Part shown: positions 7,697-16,465 of the stretch, in pieces
How the letters are laid out: each line of letters starts with the position of its first letter
Numbering within the stretch: the stretch's first letter is position 1
NCBI RefSeq assembly: GCF_000237825.1
Contig: NZ_CM001377.1
Span: 1,700,276-1,764,275, forward strand
DNA: 64,000 nucleotides
Direction of reading: 5' to 3'
Source of the DNA: Thermanaerovibrio velox DSM 12556
GTDB lineage: Bacteria > Synergistota > Synergistia > Synergistales > Synergistaceae
Notes under the pieces: generated by a model
Database searches by the model: none
Seen by the model: only the letters and a program-made list of their open reading frames with translations
What the model was told of the DNA's origin: nothing
Made by a program: the position numbers and the translations under genes

Positions 7697-8860
7697 ATGA
7701 AACACGCCGCCAGGTATCGCAGAATCGTGCCGGTAGAGGAGGTCCCGTCCTATCCGGACGCGGTCTTCGTCCAGAACATCTTCAACGCCGCGGGAAGCGC
7801 CGTGCTGGTGCCCAATAAGGTCCCCATCGGGGAGATACTGGCCAAGTTCAAAAACCCAGACAGGCTCGTGTCATCCCTCAAGGGTCAGGGGATCGACCAG
7901 GTGGAGCTGGAGTTCTCCCACCGGGTGGACAATCGGGTCATGAAGGAGCTCCTCAAGCAGATAGACTCCTCCTTCGAGACCGTGAACCCCGAGGTGAGCC
8001 AGGAGGTGGGCCGCACCATGTCGGACATCTTCTCCAAGCTCACCATAGACCAGAAGTTCAACTTCCCAAAGGGTGAGGTGGACCGCCTTGGGGGCATGTT
8101 GAGCCAGGAGATCCGCAAGACATCCCAGATACTCTACTCCCTCACATCCCCGGAGCAGACCGACTCGTACACCCAGACCCACAGCCTCAACGTGTCCCTT
8201 CTGGCGGGGTTCCTGGCCAAGAGGCTGTGCGAGATAAAGAAGTGCGAGCAGCCCCTGGTGGACAAGGCGGTCAAGGCGGGGCTCCTCTTCGACCTGGGCA
8301 AGAGCGCCATGCCAAGGGAGATCCTGGAGAAATCCGAACCCCTCACACCGGAGGAGCGGGAGATCATAAAGCAGCACCCCCTGCACAGCGAGAGGATAGC
8401 AAGGCAGTCCGGCGTGGACGACCAGGACATACTGCTCGGCATAAGGCACCACCACGAGCGGTGGGACGGCTCCGGGTACCCCGATGGCCTCAAGGGGAAG
8501 GACATCCCCATGATAGCCCGCATCCTGGCGGTGGCGGACACCTTCGACGCCATGACCAGCAACAGGGGCTACAAGGACGCGGTATCCGCCAAGGCGGCCT
8601 TCAACTTCGTTATGAGCGCCAACGAGACCCACTTCGACCCCGACGTCTGCAAGGTGCTGCTCAGCGGCATGGGCATATACCCCCCGGGATCGGTGGTGGA
8701 GCTATCGGACGGCACCGTGGGAACCGTGGCGGCCTCCACGGAGGGCAACCTGCTGCAGCCCAAGATACTGGTGCGGGAGAAGGACGGCTCGGTCAGGATC
8801 ATAGAGCTGCACAAGGAGACGCACCGGAAGCTCTTCATAAAGCGGGCCCTGGACGTGTAG
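7697..8860 (+). CDS. HD-GYP domain protein with altered HD motif
   Basis: A 387-aa cytosolic protein. Residues 1-130 form an N-terminal region like those preceding HD-GYP domains (DUF3391-type), and residues about 150-340 are the HD-GYP domain, which in active members hydrolyses c-di-GMP at a two- or three-metal site. Most ligands are visible: H162, H227/H230, HHHE at 251-254, and the GYP signature RWDGSGYP at 255-262. The defining HD pair, however, reads FDLGK with Phe198 in place of His, so one metal ligand is lost. It may be a c-di-GMP binding effector, not a hydrolase, or have weak activity. A short extra C-terminal beta domain (about 330-387) follows. It is divergent from the receptor-like gene. 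Confidence 0.88.
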   Translation: MKHAARYRRIVPVEEVPSYPDAVFVQNIFNAAGSAVLVPNKVPIGEILAKFKNPDRLVSSLKGQGIDQVELEFSHRVDNRVMKELLKQIDSSFETVNPEVSQEVGRTMSDIFSKLTIDQKFNFPKGEVDRLGGMLSQEIRKTSQILYSLTSPEQTDSYTQTHSLNVSLLAGFLAKRLCEIKKCEQPLVDKAVKAGLLFDLGKSAMPREILEKSEPLTPEEREIIKQHPLHSERIARQSGVDDQDILLGIRHHHERWDGSGYPDGLKGKDIPMIARILAVADTFDAMTSNRGYKDAVSAKAAFNFVMSANETHFDPDVCKVLLSGMGIYPPGSVVELSDGTVGTVAASTEGNLLQPKILVREKDGSVRIIELHKETHRKLFIKRALDV

Positions 8861-8996
8861 CCCAAGGGGACTTGCCCCCTGTCCCCAAGACGCCTAAGGG
8901 GCCTCAGAAAGCCCCCAGGGGTGCAAGGGGCCTAGCCGTCGGGGGCAATTCCAGGGGCCGGTGGGTTCCTGCAGCACCGCAAAACGGCAAGAAGGA

Positions 8997-9027
8997 CGGG
9001 CCCGGCGGGATAACCGCACCGGGCCCG
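8997..9027. terminator. Bidirectional terminator between hd-gyp and iadA
   Basis: Stem CGGGCCCGG / CCGGGCCCG (8997-9005 with 9019-9027). A smaller hairpin GGGCAC/GTGCCC is at 9045-9059. The rest of the 234-bp gap shows no gene. Confidence 0.6.
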
Positions 9028-9094
9028 GTTCCGTCCCGGGCAAAGGGCACCAAGTGCCCCACGAAAAACCGCCGGGGCCCCAGCAGGAGCGGTC

Positions 9095-10267
9095 TTAACG
9101 GGGGGAGAAGGTCCCCTTGAGCAGCAGCTCCCGGTCCCTCACGGCCATGACTCCGCGGCTCAGCACATGCCTTATCCTCAAATCCTGGTCCACCAACACC
9201 AGATCCGCGTCAAAACCCTCCGCCACAAAGCCCTTGCCCGGCAGCCGGTGGAAGAGGGCGGGGGAGCTGGTTATCACCCTGACCGCCGTCTCCAACGGGA
9301 CGCCCTCCTCTTGCACTGCATCCCTCACCTCCTCCCAGAGGGAGGTAACCCTCCCGACCGTGAGCCCCTTGAAACGGCCCCCCTGGTCGAACACCGGAAG
9401 GCTTCCCTGGCCGTCGGAGCTGAAGCATATCCTGGAGGGGTCAACCCCCGCATGGAGCATCTCCTTCAACCCCCGGGAGCACTTCACCTCCCCCTCCTCC
9501 AGGAACTGCGGCGTGGTGCTGGTGGTGAGGTCCACCACCCCCCCGTCCAGGGCAAAGGCCACGGCCTCCCGGAAAAGATCCGGGTTCCGGTTCACGTGGG
9601 TGGGTATGAACTGGTCCACCGGTATCTCCGTACCTTGGGCGGCCTCCCGGAGCATGCTCAACCCCCTGGGGCCGTCTCCCATGTGGACGTTCACCTTTCC
9701 CCCAAAGCCCTTGAGCATGCCCCCAACCCTCGCGGCGGAGGCGATCTTGAGCAGCTCCTCCAGCGACGGCTGGCTCGATCGGTGGTCCGAAAGGGCCACC
9801 TCCCCCACCCCTATAACCTGCTCCACCAGGGCTATGTCGGACCTTATGGAGCCCGTAAGTGTCGCCACCGGCAGCTGATAGGACCCCACCATGACCCAGG
9901 CGCTTATACCCTCCGCCCAAAGCCCCCGGGCCTTGGCCACCAGGGAGGCCACGGATCGGGTAACGTCATCGGTGCCCAAGACGCCTATGACGGTGGTTAT
10001 CCCGCCGGTCAACGGGTCCTCCACCGGCATCTCCGGGGTCCTGGTGGCGGGCCCCCCCTCACCGCCGCCTCCCAGGATGTGAACGTGGTTGTCGATGAAC
10101 CCGGGGAGCAGCAGGAGCCCCCTCCCGTCCACCACCTCCATGCCGGGAATACACACCCCTCCAAGATCCCCCAACGCAACGACCTTCGGCCCCACGCACA
10201 ACACGTCACAACAGCCCTTCGCCTCCGGGGCGAACACCTCCGCACCCTTAAAAAGATAAGACCTCAA
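9095..10267 (-). CDS. iadA: Isoaspartyl dipeptidase
   Basis: A 390-aa amidohydrolase-fold enzyme that releases L-aspartate from beta-linked Asp dipeptides formed in damaged proteins. The binuclear zinc site is visible: DNHVH at 60-64, the GEVALSDHRSSQPS segment around residue 160, THVNRN (His ligand) and SSDGQGS (catalytic Asp). Length matches E. coli IadA. TTG 10267 overlaps the stop of the GntR gene through TTGA, so the two are translationally coupled. The divergent yfcC carrier completes an uptake-and-cleavage module. Cytosolic. Confidence is high because the motif order is complete. Confidence 0.93.
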   Translation of the reverse strand: MRSYLFKGAEVFAPEAKGCCDVLCVGPKVVALGDLGGVCIPGMEVVDGRGLLLLPGFIDNHVHILGGGGEGGPATRTPEMPVEDPLTGGITTVIGVLGTDDVTRSVASLVAKARGLWAEGISAWVMVGSYQLPVATLTGSIRSDIALVEQVIGVGEVALSDHRSSQPSLEELLKIASAARVGGMLKGFGGKVNVHMGDGPRGLSMLREAAQGTEIPVDQFIPTHVNRNPDLFREAVAFALDGGVVDLTTSTTPQFLEEGEVKCSRGLKEMLHAGVDPSRICFSSDGQGSLPVFDQGGRFKGLTVGRVTSLWEEVRDAVQEEGVPLETAVRVITSSPALFHRLPGKGFVAEGFDADLVLVDQDLRIRHVLSRGVMAVRDRELLLKGTFSPR

Positions 10268-11016
10268 CCGTCCCTACCTCCCCGACGGGAAACCCGCCCT
10301 CTCCTCCTGTCCCCGTTCCACATGTCCAGGAACAGCTCCTCCCGACCGCCAAAGGCTATCCGGTATCCCCGAGTGCTCCTAAGATGCTCCTCAGCCGCCC
10401 GCCTGGCCCCTTCCGCGTCCCGCCTCTCTATGGCGTCCACGATTAACCGGTGCTCCGCCAAGCTCCCGCTTCCCCCGTCCTCGGAGGGGGGAAGGAAGTC
10501 GATCAAGGCGTGCACGTAGAGCTGACTCCTCCAGTAGACCAGCCGAAAGGCCTTTAGGAGGTACCCGTTGCCCCCCATCTCCGCCACCGCCATGTGGAAC
10601 TCGTCGTTGGCGGCACAGTAGCCCTCCAGGTCCCCCAGGTCCGCCATCGCCTGCTCCCGGGCGTTTATCTCCTTGAGCCTCCCAACGTCCGACGCATCCG
10701 CCTCCTGGGCGGCCCGGAACGCCAGGTACCCCTCTAAAAGCTCCCTGGCGGAGAACACCTCCAGCATGTCCGACCGGGTAAGCCGGGGCACCACGTAGCC
10801 CCGCCTCCCCTTCTCCTTCACCAGCACCCCGTCCGCCACCAACGCCGCAAGACCGTGCCTGACCGGGGTCCTGCTGAGCCCAAGCTCCTCCGCCAGGGCG
10901 GGCTCGGTTATCCTGTCCCCCGGCATGTACCGGCGCTTAACTATGCCGGATATAACATGTCCCGTTACCTCCCTCAGTGCCCCCAGGTGATCTTCCTGCA
11001 CTACTCCCCCTCCCAT
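10264..11016 (-). CDS. GntR family regulator, FCD subfamily
   Basis: A 250-aa repressor-type protein. An N-terminal winged helix-turn-helix spans about 15-78 (EELGLSRTPVRHGLAAL is the recognition region), and an FCD ligand-binding domain about 85-225 (ARELLEGYLAF, DEFHMAVAEM). FCD regulators usually bind a carboxylate or amino acid, often with a metal. It is co-transcribed with iadA and divergent from yfcC. Two copies of a WTGGATYCATT element in the promoter region (11019-11049) are the likely operators. The start may be the ATG at 11016 or GTG about five codons later. Confidence 0.88.
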   Translation of the reverse strand: MGGGVVQEDHLGALREVTGHVISGIVKRRYMPGDRITEPALAEELGLSRTPVRHGLAALVADGVLVKEKGRRGYVVPRLTRSDMLEVFSARELLEGYLAFRAAQEADASDVGRLKEINAREQAMADLGDLEGYCAANDEFHMAVAEMGGNGYLLKAFRLVYWRSQLYVHALIDFLPPSEDGGSGSLAEHRLIVDAIERRDAEGARRAAEEHLRSTRGYRIAFGGREELFLDMWNGDRRRGRVSRRGGRDG

Positions 11017-11018
11017 CT

Positions 11019-11054
11019 ATGGATTCATTGTGCTATTATTGGATCCATTATAAC
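11019..11054 (+). promoter_or_regulatory. yfcC promoter with paired GntR-type operators
   Basis: ATGGATTCATT (11019-11029) and TTGGATCCATT (11039-11049) are near-identical partly palindromic elements exactly 20 bp apart. A candidate -35 TTGTGC (11028-11033) and -10 TATAAC (11049-11054), 15-nt spacer, enclose the second copy, the geometry expected for repression. Confidence 0.5.
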
Positions 11055-11096
11055 GAAGCCCCGGGCCAAATCAACCCCGGATCGGAGGTGACAACG

Positions 11097-11189
11097 ATGA
11101 GAGCCCCAGGGCCTTGGGAGTACGGCGAGGGGCACGAAGGTACCGGAGTTTTCTGCAGCACCTGTTCACCAAATCAAACATGCCTATGA
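11097..11189 (+). CDS. Small Cys-rich ORF in the yfcC leader
   Basis: A 30-aa reading frame with an excellent ribosome site (GGAGG, 8-nt spacing to ATG 11097). Its C-terminus contains FCSTCSPNQTCL, three Cys in ten residues. The stop overlaps an in-frame ATG of the yfcC frame (ATGA at 11186-11189) and lies 17 nt before the likely yfcC start. It could be a leader peptide coupling yfcC translation to cysteine supply or redox state, or a real small protein. I recognise no family. Confidence 0.45.
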   Translation: MRAPGPWEYGEGHEGTGVFCSTCSPNQTCL

Positions 11190-11206
11190 GAGGGGGATGC
11201 GGAAGG

Positions 11207-12733
11207 ATGAGCGGACCTTCCCAGCAAGACAAGAAGAACAAGACCACCTGGATGCTGGATACCTACATAATCATCTTCCTGGTGGTGGCGTTCATGGCGG
11301 CTCTCACGTACGTGGTGCCGGTGGGCAAGTTCGAGACCCATGAGGTAAAGTACACCGTTTCGGGCAAGGAGAAGAGCAGGACGGTGCTCAAACCCGAGAC
11401 CTTCACCCTGGTGAAGGACGAGGCGGGCAGCCCCCTCAAGAAGGGGATCAAGCTCTTTGAACCCGGAGGGGAGGTGGGGTTCCTCAACTACGCCTTCGAG
11501 GGGCTGGTCTCCGGTGACAAGTGGGGATCCGCGGTCGGAGTGGTGGCGTTCATACTCATAATCGGCGGTGCCTTCGGGATAATCCTGAGGACCGGGGCGG
11601 TTGAAAACGGCATAATGGCCATCATAAACAAGCTACAGGGGAAGGAGATCCTGCTGCTGCCCATCCTGTTCGTCCTCTTCTCCCTCGGGGGCGCGGTGTT
11701 CGGCATGGGGGAGGAGGCCATCCCGTTCGTCATGATCCTATGCCCGGTATGCGTGGCCATGGGCTACGACTCGGTGACCGCCATCCTGGTGTCCTACGTG
11801 GCCACCCAGATAGGCTTCGCCACCAGCTGGATGAACCCCTTCAGCGTGGCCATAGCCCAGGGGGTAAGCCAGATACCGGTGCTTTCCGCCGCGGGGTTCA
11901 GGATAGCCATGTGGGGATTCTTCACCCTCTTCGGCATCGCCTTCACCATAAGGTACGCCCGGAAGGTCAAGGCCAACCCGGAAACATCGATCTCCTACAA
12001 GACCGATGAGTTCTTCCGGAAGGACATATCCTCCCACAAGGCAGAGGGAGGCAGGTTCACCCTGGGCCACGGCCTGGTGGTGCTCACCGTGGCGGCAGGC
12101 ATAGCCTGGGTCATCTGGGGGGTCGTCCAGGAGGGCTACTACATCCCCGAGATAGCCACCCAGTTCTTCGTGATGGGCCTCCTGTGCGGGATCATAGGGG
12201 TCCTCTTCAAGCTTGAGGGCATGAGGGTCAACGACATCGCCACCAGCTTCCGCAAGGGGGCGGAGGACCTGGTGGGGGCTGCCCTCGTGGTGGGCATGGC
12301 CAAGGGCATAGTGCTGGTCCTCGGCGGCACCGATCCATCTAACCCCACGGTGCTCAACACGGTGCTCCACTACACCGGCGAGGCCTTCAAGGGGCTCCCC
12401 GCCGCGGTATCCGCGTGGTTCATGTACATCTTCCAGTCCTGCTTCAACTTCTTCGTGGTCTCCGGTTCCGGACAGGCGGCGCTCACCATGCCCCTCATGG
12501 CTCCCCTGTCGGACATCTTGGGGGTCTCCCGGCAGGTGGCGGTGCTGGCGTTCCAGCTGGGGGACGGCTTCACCAACCTCATCGTCCCCACCTCCGGGGT
12601 CCTCATGGCCTGCCTTGGGGCCGCAAGGATAGACTGGACCCAGTGGGCCAGGTGGCAGATAAAGTTCCAGGGGCTGCTCTTCTTCTTCGGCTCCCTCTTC
12701 GTGATAGGAGGGGTCCTGTTCGGACTCAAGTAG
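11207..12733 (+). CDS. yfcC: YfcC family (DcuC-like) membrane transporter
   Basis: A 508-aa integral membrane protein with about 12-13 helices. It aligns closely with E. coli YfcC as I remember it, sharing LTSL-type first helix, VVPVG, the soluble segment SGKEKSRTV, and the blocks GGAVFGMGEEA and ATQIGFATSWMNPF. The family is related to C4-dicarboxylate carriers and is proposed to move amino acids or peptides. Next to iadA the likely substrate is an isoaspartyl dipeptide or aspartate, which is inference. ATG 11207 has an AGGGGG ribosome site and matches the YfcC N-terminus; ATG 11186 is an alternative coupled to the leader ORF. Confidence 0.9.
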   Translation: MSGPSQQDKKNKTTWMLDTYIIIFLVVAFMAALTYVVPVGKFETHEVKYTVSGKEKSRTVLKPETFTLVKDEAGSPLKKGIKLFEPGGEVGFLNYAFEGLVSGDKWGSAVGVVAFILIIGGAFGIILRTGAVENGIMAIINKLQGKEILLLPILFVLFSLGGAVFGMGEEAIPFVMILCPVCVAMGYDSVTAILVSYVATQIGFATSWMNPFSVAIAQGVSQIPVLSAAGFRIAMWGFFTLFGIAFTIRYARKVKANPETSISYKTDEFFRKDISSHKAEGGRFTLGHGLVVLTVAAGIAWVIWGVVQEGYYIPEIATQFFVMGLLCGIIGVLFKLEGMRVNDIATSFRKGAEDLVGAALVVGMAKGIVLVLGGTDPSNPTVLNTVLHYTGEAFKGLPAAVSAWFMYIFQSCFNFFVVSGSGQAALTMPLMAPLSDILGVSRQVAVLAFQLGDGFTNLIVPTSGVLMACLGAARIDWTQWARWQIKFQGLLFFFGSLFVIGGVLFGLK

Positions 12734-12755
12734 CGGCGCCAGGGAACGACAAAAA

Positions 12756-12783
12756 CCGGGGCCCCTAAGGACCGGGGCCCCGG
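12756..12783. terminator. Shared terminator of yfcC and the phosphatase gene
   Basis: Stem CCGGGGCCCC / GGGGCCCCGG (12756-12765 with 12774-12783) between convergent genes. Confidence 0.65.
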
Positions 12784-12796
12784 CGTCATTCATAAG

Positions 12797-14440
12797 CTAC
12801 CTGGCGCTGGCCTTGAAGAGCTCCACCGCCTTAAGCGGCACGTAGACCTTGCCGGTCTTGGGGGAGAGAACGCATACCCCCCCCAGATCCACCACCCTGC
12901 CGCCAATGCGCATCAAGTCCTTGCTCAAGGGCATCTCCGCCCGGGCCGCCCCCTTGCGGACCACCAACACGGGGTTTGAGGGGTCCGTCTTGTCAAGCTC
13001 CGCCGATGCCCCTATCGCACGGAAGGCCTCTTCCGCGTCCACGAAAAGAGCCCCCGTGGCCTTCTCCAGGGACGTGCCCATCTCCCTTGCACATATCTTG
13101 GCTATATCGGTGTTCTCGATGGTGGCCAGGGGCTTATCAAGGCCGTAGTAGTTTATGAACAGGTCCTCCCCGGTGTGCCCGTTGGTGGTCCAGCCTATGG
13201 GGCTCCTCTTGGATATTATGGGACCCAGCACGTAGTTCATGCTCCCCTTCTTTGCATCCCTTACGGCCTTGACCTCGTCGTCCGTGAGGTCCGACACGCC
13301 GTAGAAGCTCGCCACCACCTCCCGGATCTTCATCTCCGACCGATCATCCCCAAGCACCTTCTCCACCCCTTCGCCGGTGAGCTTGGCACCCTTAAGGGGA
13401 TCCAAAAGGGCGTTAAGGGGGAGCTTGGAGTAGTTCTTATCGGTCACCTTGCTGCCCAAGGACATCCCACCGTTGCCGTGGTCCGAGAAGACCATCACCA
13501 GGGTGTTCCGATCCTTCCGGGCAAAGTCCATGGCCACCCTCACCGCATCGTCGAAGGCCAGCACGTCGGACACCACCCCAACCGGATCGTTGGCGTGGGA
13601 GGCCCAGTCTATCTTGGAGCCCTCAACGAATAGGAAGAACCCGTCCGGGTCCTTGGATAGGAGCTCGATGGCCTTGGATGTCATCTCCGCCAGGCTGGGC
13701 TGCGACGGGGCCACCAGGGGACGGTCGAACTCATAGGCCAGGTCGTCCTCCGCGAAAAGACCGAACACCGGGCCGGAGGAGAGAGACCTCATCTCATCCT
13801 TGGTGGTGATGACCTTGTAGCCCCTGCGGTTGAGCTCCTCCAGGAGGTCCTCACCGTCCTCCCTCGTACCCCCCTTGGACTTGGGCAGGAGGTACTTACG
13901 GCCTCCCCCGAACACCACCTGGAAACCGCCGTAGACCTGCTGCTCCCCGATCTCGTTGTAATCATTTCTGTCCGGCCAGTGGGCGGAATATCCCGCGGGG
14001 CTCGCATGCTGCACGTTGCTGGTCACCACGATGCCCGTGGCCTTACCCATTAGCCTGGCGGCCTCCATAACCGACGCCACGGGACGCCCCATGTCACCGG
14101 AGGCCACCTTGGGCACCCCTGGCATGGTGACGCTCCAGGGCAAAACCCCTATGGCCTTGTCGCTGGCCTTGTGACCGGTGGCGAAGGCGGTGGCGGCGGG
14201 GGCAGAGTCGGTTATGAGGCTCTCGGCAGCCCAGGTCCTGACCCTTCCCACCTGCATCTGGTCCATCGCCAGGGGGCCTCCCTTGTACCACCGGGCAATG
14301 GTGGTGTGGGTGGCTCCGGTACCGTCACACATGAGCACGATCACGTTCTTAACCTTGGCGTCCGCGACTCCCCCAAGGGCCAACACGAAAAGCCCCAGCA
14401 GAAGACCCAAAACCCTCAACCTCACCGAAGAACGCCTCAT
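12797..14440 (-). CDS. Alkaline phosphatase, secreted
   Basis: A 547-aa PhoA-family enzyme hydrolysing phosphomonoesters in the periplasm. A signal peptide occupies about residues 1-28 (basic start, Leu-rich core, ending VADA). Metal and catalytic motifs are present: MCDGTGATH (Asp ligand), TDSAPAATAFATG (nucleophilic Ser), FSDHGNGG, and NGHTGEDL (His ligand). The last ~90 residues, ending YVPLKAVELFKA, resemble a copper-amine-oxidase-N type cell-surface repeat. ATG 14440 was chosen because it gives a clean signal peptide; TTG 14446 also fits the GGGAGG ribosome site. It follows the M24 peptidase gene in the same direction after a 97-nt gap. Confidence 0.9.
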   Translation of the reverse strand: MRRSSVRLRVLGLLLGLFVLALGGVADAKVKNVIVLMCDGTGATHTTIARWYKGGPLAMDQMQVGRVRTWAAESLITDSAPAATAFATGHKASDKAIGVLPWSVTMPGVPKVASGDMGRPVASVMEAARLMGKATGIVVTSNVQHASPAGYSAHWPDRNDYNEIGEQQVYGGFQVVFGGGRKYLLPKSKGGTREDGEDLLEELNRRGYKVITTKDEMRSLSSGPVFGLFAEDDLAYEFDRPLVAPSQPSLAEMTSKAIELLSKDPDGFFLFVEGSKIDWASHANDPVGVVSDVLAFDDAVRVAMDFARKDRNTLVMVFSDHGNGGMSLGSKVTDKNYSKLPLNALLDPLKGAKLTGEGVEKVLGDDRSEMKIREVVASFYGVSDLTDDEVKAVRDAKKGSMNYVLGPIISKRSPIGWTTNGHTGEDLFINYYGLDKPLATIENTDIAKICAREMGTSLEKATGALFVDAEEAFRAIGASAELDKTDPSNPVLVVRKGAARAEMPLSKDLMRIGGRVVDLGGVCVLSPKTGKVYVPLKAVELFKASAR

Positions 14441-14537
14441 GGACAAAGAACCCTCCCTACCGAAAATGGATTGCCGTGCGATTCACCATGTTAATCCAGC
14501 ACGGTAAGTAAAATTCTACACCAAAATTACAGAAAAC

Positions 14538-15627
14538 TTAAGGTGTCGTCATGAGCTCCTTCGGGAAGGAGTTCAGCACCTCCGCACCGGCCTCCCCCAC
14601 CGCCACCAGGTCCTCTATGCGAACCCCCAGCTTGCCTGGGATGTATATCCCGGGCTCCACGCTGAACACGTTCCCCACCTCCAGGGGGGTATCGTTACCC
14701 TCCACGATATAGGGCCCCTCGTGCACCTCCAGCCCTATGCCGTGGCCAAGGCGGTTGAGGAAGTGCTCCCCGTACCCCGCCCGGGCTATCACATCCCGGG
14801 CCGCCCGGTCAACCTCCTGGGCCGCCACCAAGGGTCGCACCGCCCCTATGCCCTTAAGCTGGGACTCCAAAACCACCCGGTATACCTCGGCGGACTCGTC
14901 CGGCACACCCCCCAGGAAGAAGGTCCTGGTCATGTCGGAGCAGTACCCCCCCACCCGGCAGCCGAAGTCCAGCACCGCACAGTCCCCCTCCTCTCCCACC
15001 GCATCCCCTCCCCCATAGTGGGGCATGGAGGCGTTGGCCCCAAAGGCCACTATGGGGTCGAAGGAGGGCACCGTGCCAAGCTCATCGAAACTCTTGAGGA
15101 TGAACTCCTTCACCCGCCTCTCGGACAGGCCAGGCCGCAGGAATCGGTACACCTTATCCATCACAAGATCCGCCAGACCAGAGGCCTTGCGCATCAGGGC
15201 CAGCTCCTCCGGGGACTTGACACGCCTCATGGGATCCAAGACCTTGGCGCCGTTCACGTACCGGGCCTTCAACACCCCTTGAGCATCTATCAGGTCCACC
15301 GCCCGCATGCCGCAGTTTATCCCTATCACCTCCCCCCTCGAGGCCCAGGCTCCTGCAACCCTCCCCAAAGGCCCCCGCAAAACCATCCCGGTCGTCCCAC
15401 ACGAAAAGGGGCACCCCCTCCATGTGCCGCCCCATCTCCTGCCGGTAAAGCAGGGGCACAAGGCCGAAACAGCCCTTCCTCGACACCATGAGCCCCTTGC
15501 AGCGCTCGTCCTGGAACAGGTCCAGCCCCACAAGGTACAAGAGGTCCCCTGAGGGCCCCACGAACAACCCGTCCAAACCCTCCTCCTCAAGCCTCTCCAT
15601 CAACCGCTCCAGCCTCTCCAGGTTCAA
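14538..15627 (-). pseudogene. M24 family aminopeptidase (Xaa-Pro type), frameshifted
   Basis: Two overlapping frames encode one protein. The N-terminal creatinase-like domain (TTG 15627, LERLMERLEEEGLDGLF onward) continues to about 15335. The catalytic pita-bread domain follows in another frame with all five metal ligands: DFGCRVGGYCSD (two Asp), GHGIGLEVHEG (His), EPGIYI (Glu) and RIEDLVAV (Glu). Deleting one base from the C6 run at 15332-15337 joins them as LEGEVIGIN and gives 362 aa, the normal length. It is probably functional if the extra base is a sequencing artefact. The enzyme would cleave X-Pro bonds of peptides in the cytosol, useful for a peptide fermenter. Confidence 0.85.
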
Positions 15628-15768
15628 TTACCCCACCCCCTAGGCGTTGATATGACAATAATACATCAGCGCTAACCCATTAAAGGAATTTTTTGCTACC
15701 CCTATGGCGGTATTGGAATTTATGATATATATTATTATCCGTCAGAACTAAAGGAGGTGCTCCTCTCC

Positions 15769-16446
15769 ATGAAGCCCATTCGTATACTCATAACCGAGGA
15801 CGACCCCATGGTGTCCTTCATCATAGGACGGCTCGTCAACTCCCTGGGGGACTTCCTGCTGGTCGGTCAGGCCCAGAACGGCAGGGAGGCGCTGGAGCAG
15901 ATCAGGGCCCACAAGGTGGACCTGGTGCTGCTGGATCTGTCCATGCCGGAGGTGAACGGCAAGGAGGTCATGCTGGATCTTAGGAACAACGGCATGGACT
16001 CCGACGTGATAATAATAACCAGCTCATACCGCAAGGAAGACGCGGTGGAAGCCCTCCGGCTCGGGGCCTGGGACTACATCGTAAAGCCCTTCTCCTACGA
16101 CCGGCTCCGGGTCTCCCTGGACTCCTACAAGGACGCGTTCCGCTTCCGGGCATCCCTCCCGTCGGAGCTAAGCCAGGAACAGCTGGATCGGGTCTTCTAC
16201 CCCGAGAGCCGGCTCAACCTCTACTCCACCTCGGGGATCCAGCGGGGCGACACCGCCCAACGCATAATGGACGTACTGACCCAGGAGGAACGCCCCCTCT
16301 CCGCAGGGGAGATAGCGGACAAGATCGGCATATCCCGCATAACCGTCCGCAAGTACTGCGAGGCCCTGGTATCCACAGGAAGGCTGATATCCCAGAACCA
16401 CTACCAGCCCAAGGGACGACCCATAAAGAAATACCAGCCCATATAG
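15769..16446 (+). CDS. Response regulator, CitB/DcuR-like
   Basis: A 225-aa two-component regulator. The receiver domain (1-120) has the acidic pocket TEDDP, phospho-acceptor D56 in LLDLSMP, and K106 in VKPF. The C-terminal DNA-binding part (about 160-225) is a helix-turn-helix (AGEIADKIGISRITVRKY), the layout of the CitB/DcuR/DctR group that controls organic-acid uptake. ATG 15769 is 11 nt after GGAGG; an in-frame GTG at 15757 lies inside the ribosome site and is rejected. A hybrid kinase follows 19 nt downstream, so the pair is one system. Confidence 0.9.
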   Translation: MKPIRILITEDDPMVSFIIGRLVNSLGDFLLVGQAQNGREALEQIRAHKVDLVLLDLSMPEVNGKEVMLDLRNNGMDSDVIIITSSYRKEDAVEALRLGAWDYIVKPFSYDRLRVSLDSYKDAFRFRASLPSELSQEQLDRVFYPESRLNLYSTSGIQRGDTAQRIMDVLTQEERPLSAGEIADKIGISRITVRKYCEALVSTGRLISQNHYQPKGRPIKKYQPI

Positions 16447-16465
16447 ACGGGTCGGTGATGATCGG

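Noticed and set aside
9167-10519. 450-aa open frame opposite iadA
   Set aside because: Crosses the junction of two real genes on the other strand and has no ribosome site or recognisable domain.
14538-15627. Two separate genes for the M24 peptidase region
   Set aside because: The halves are the N- and C-terminal domains of one protein and join exactly when one base is removed from the C6 run.
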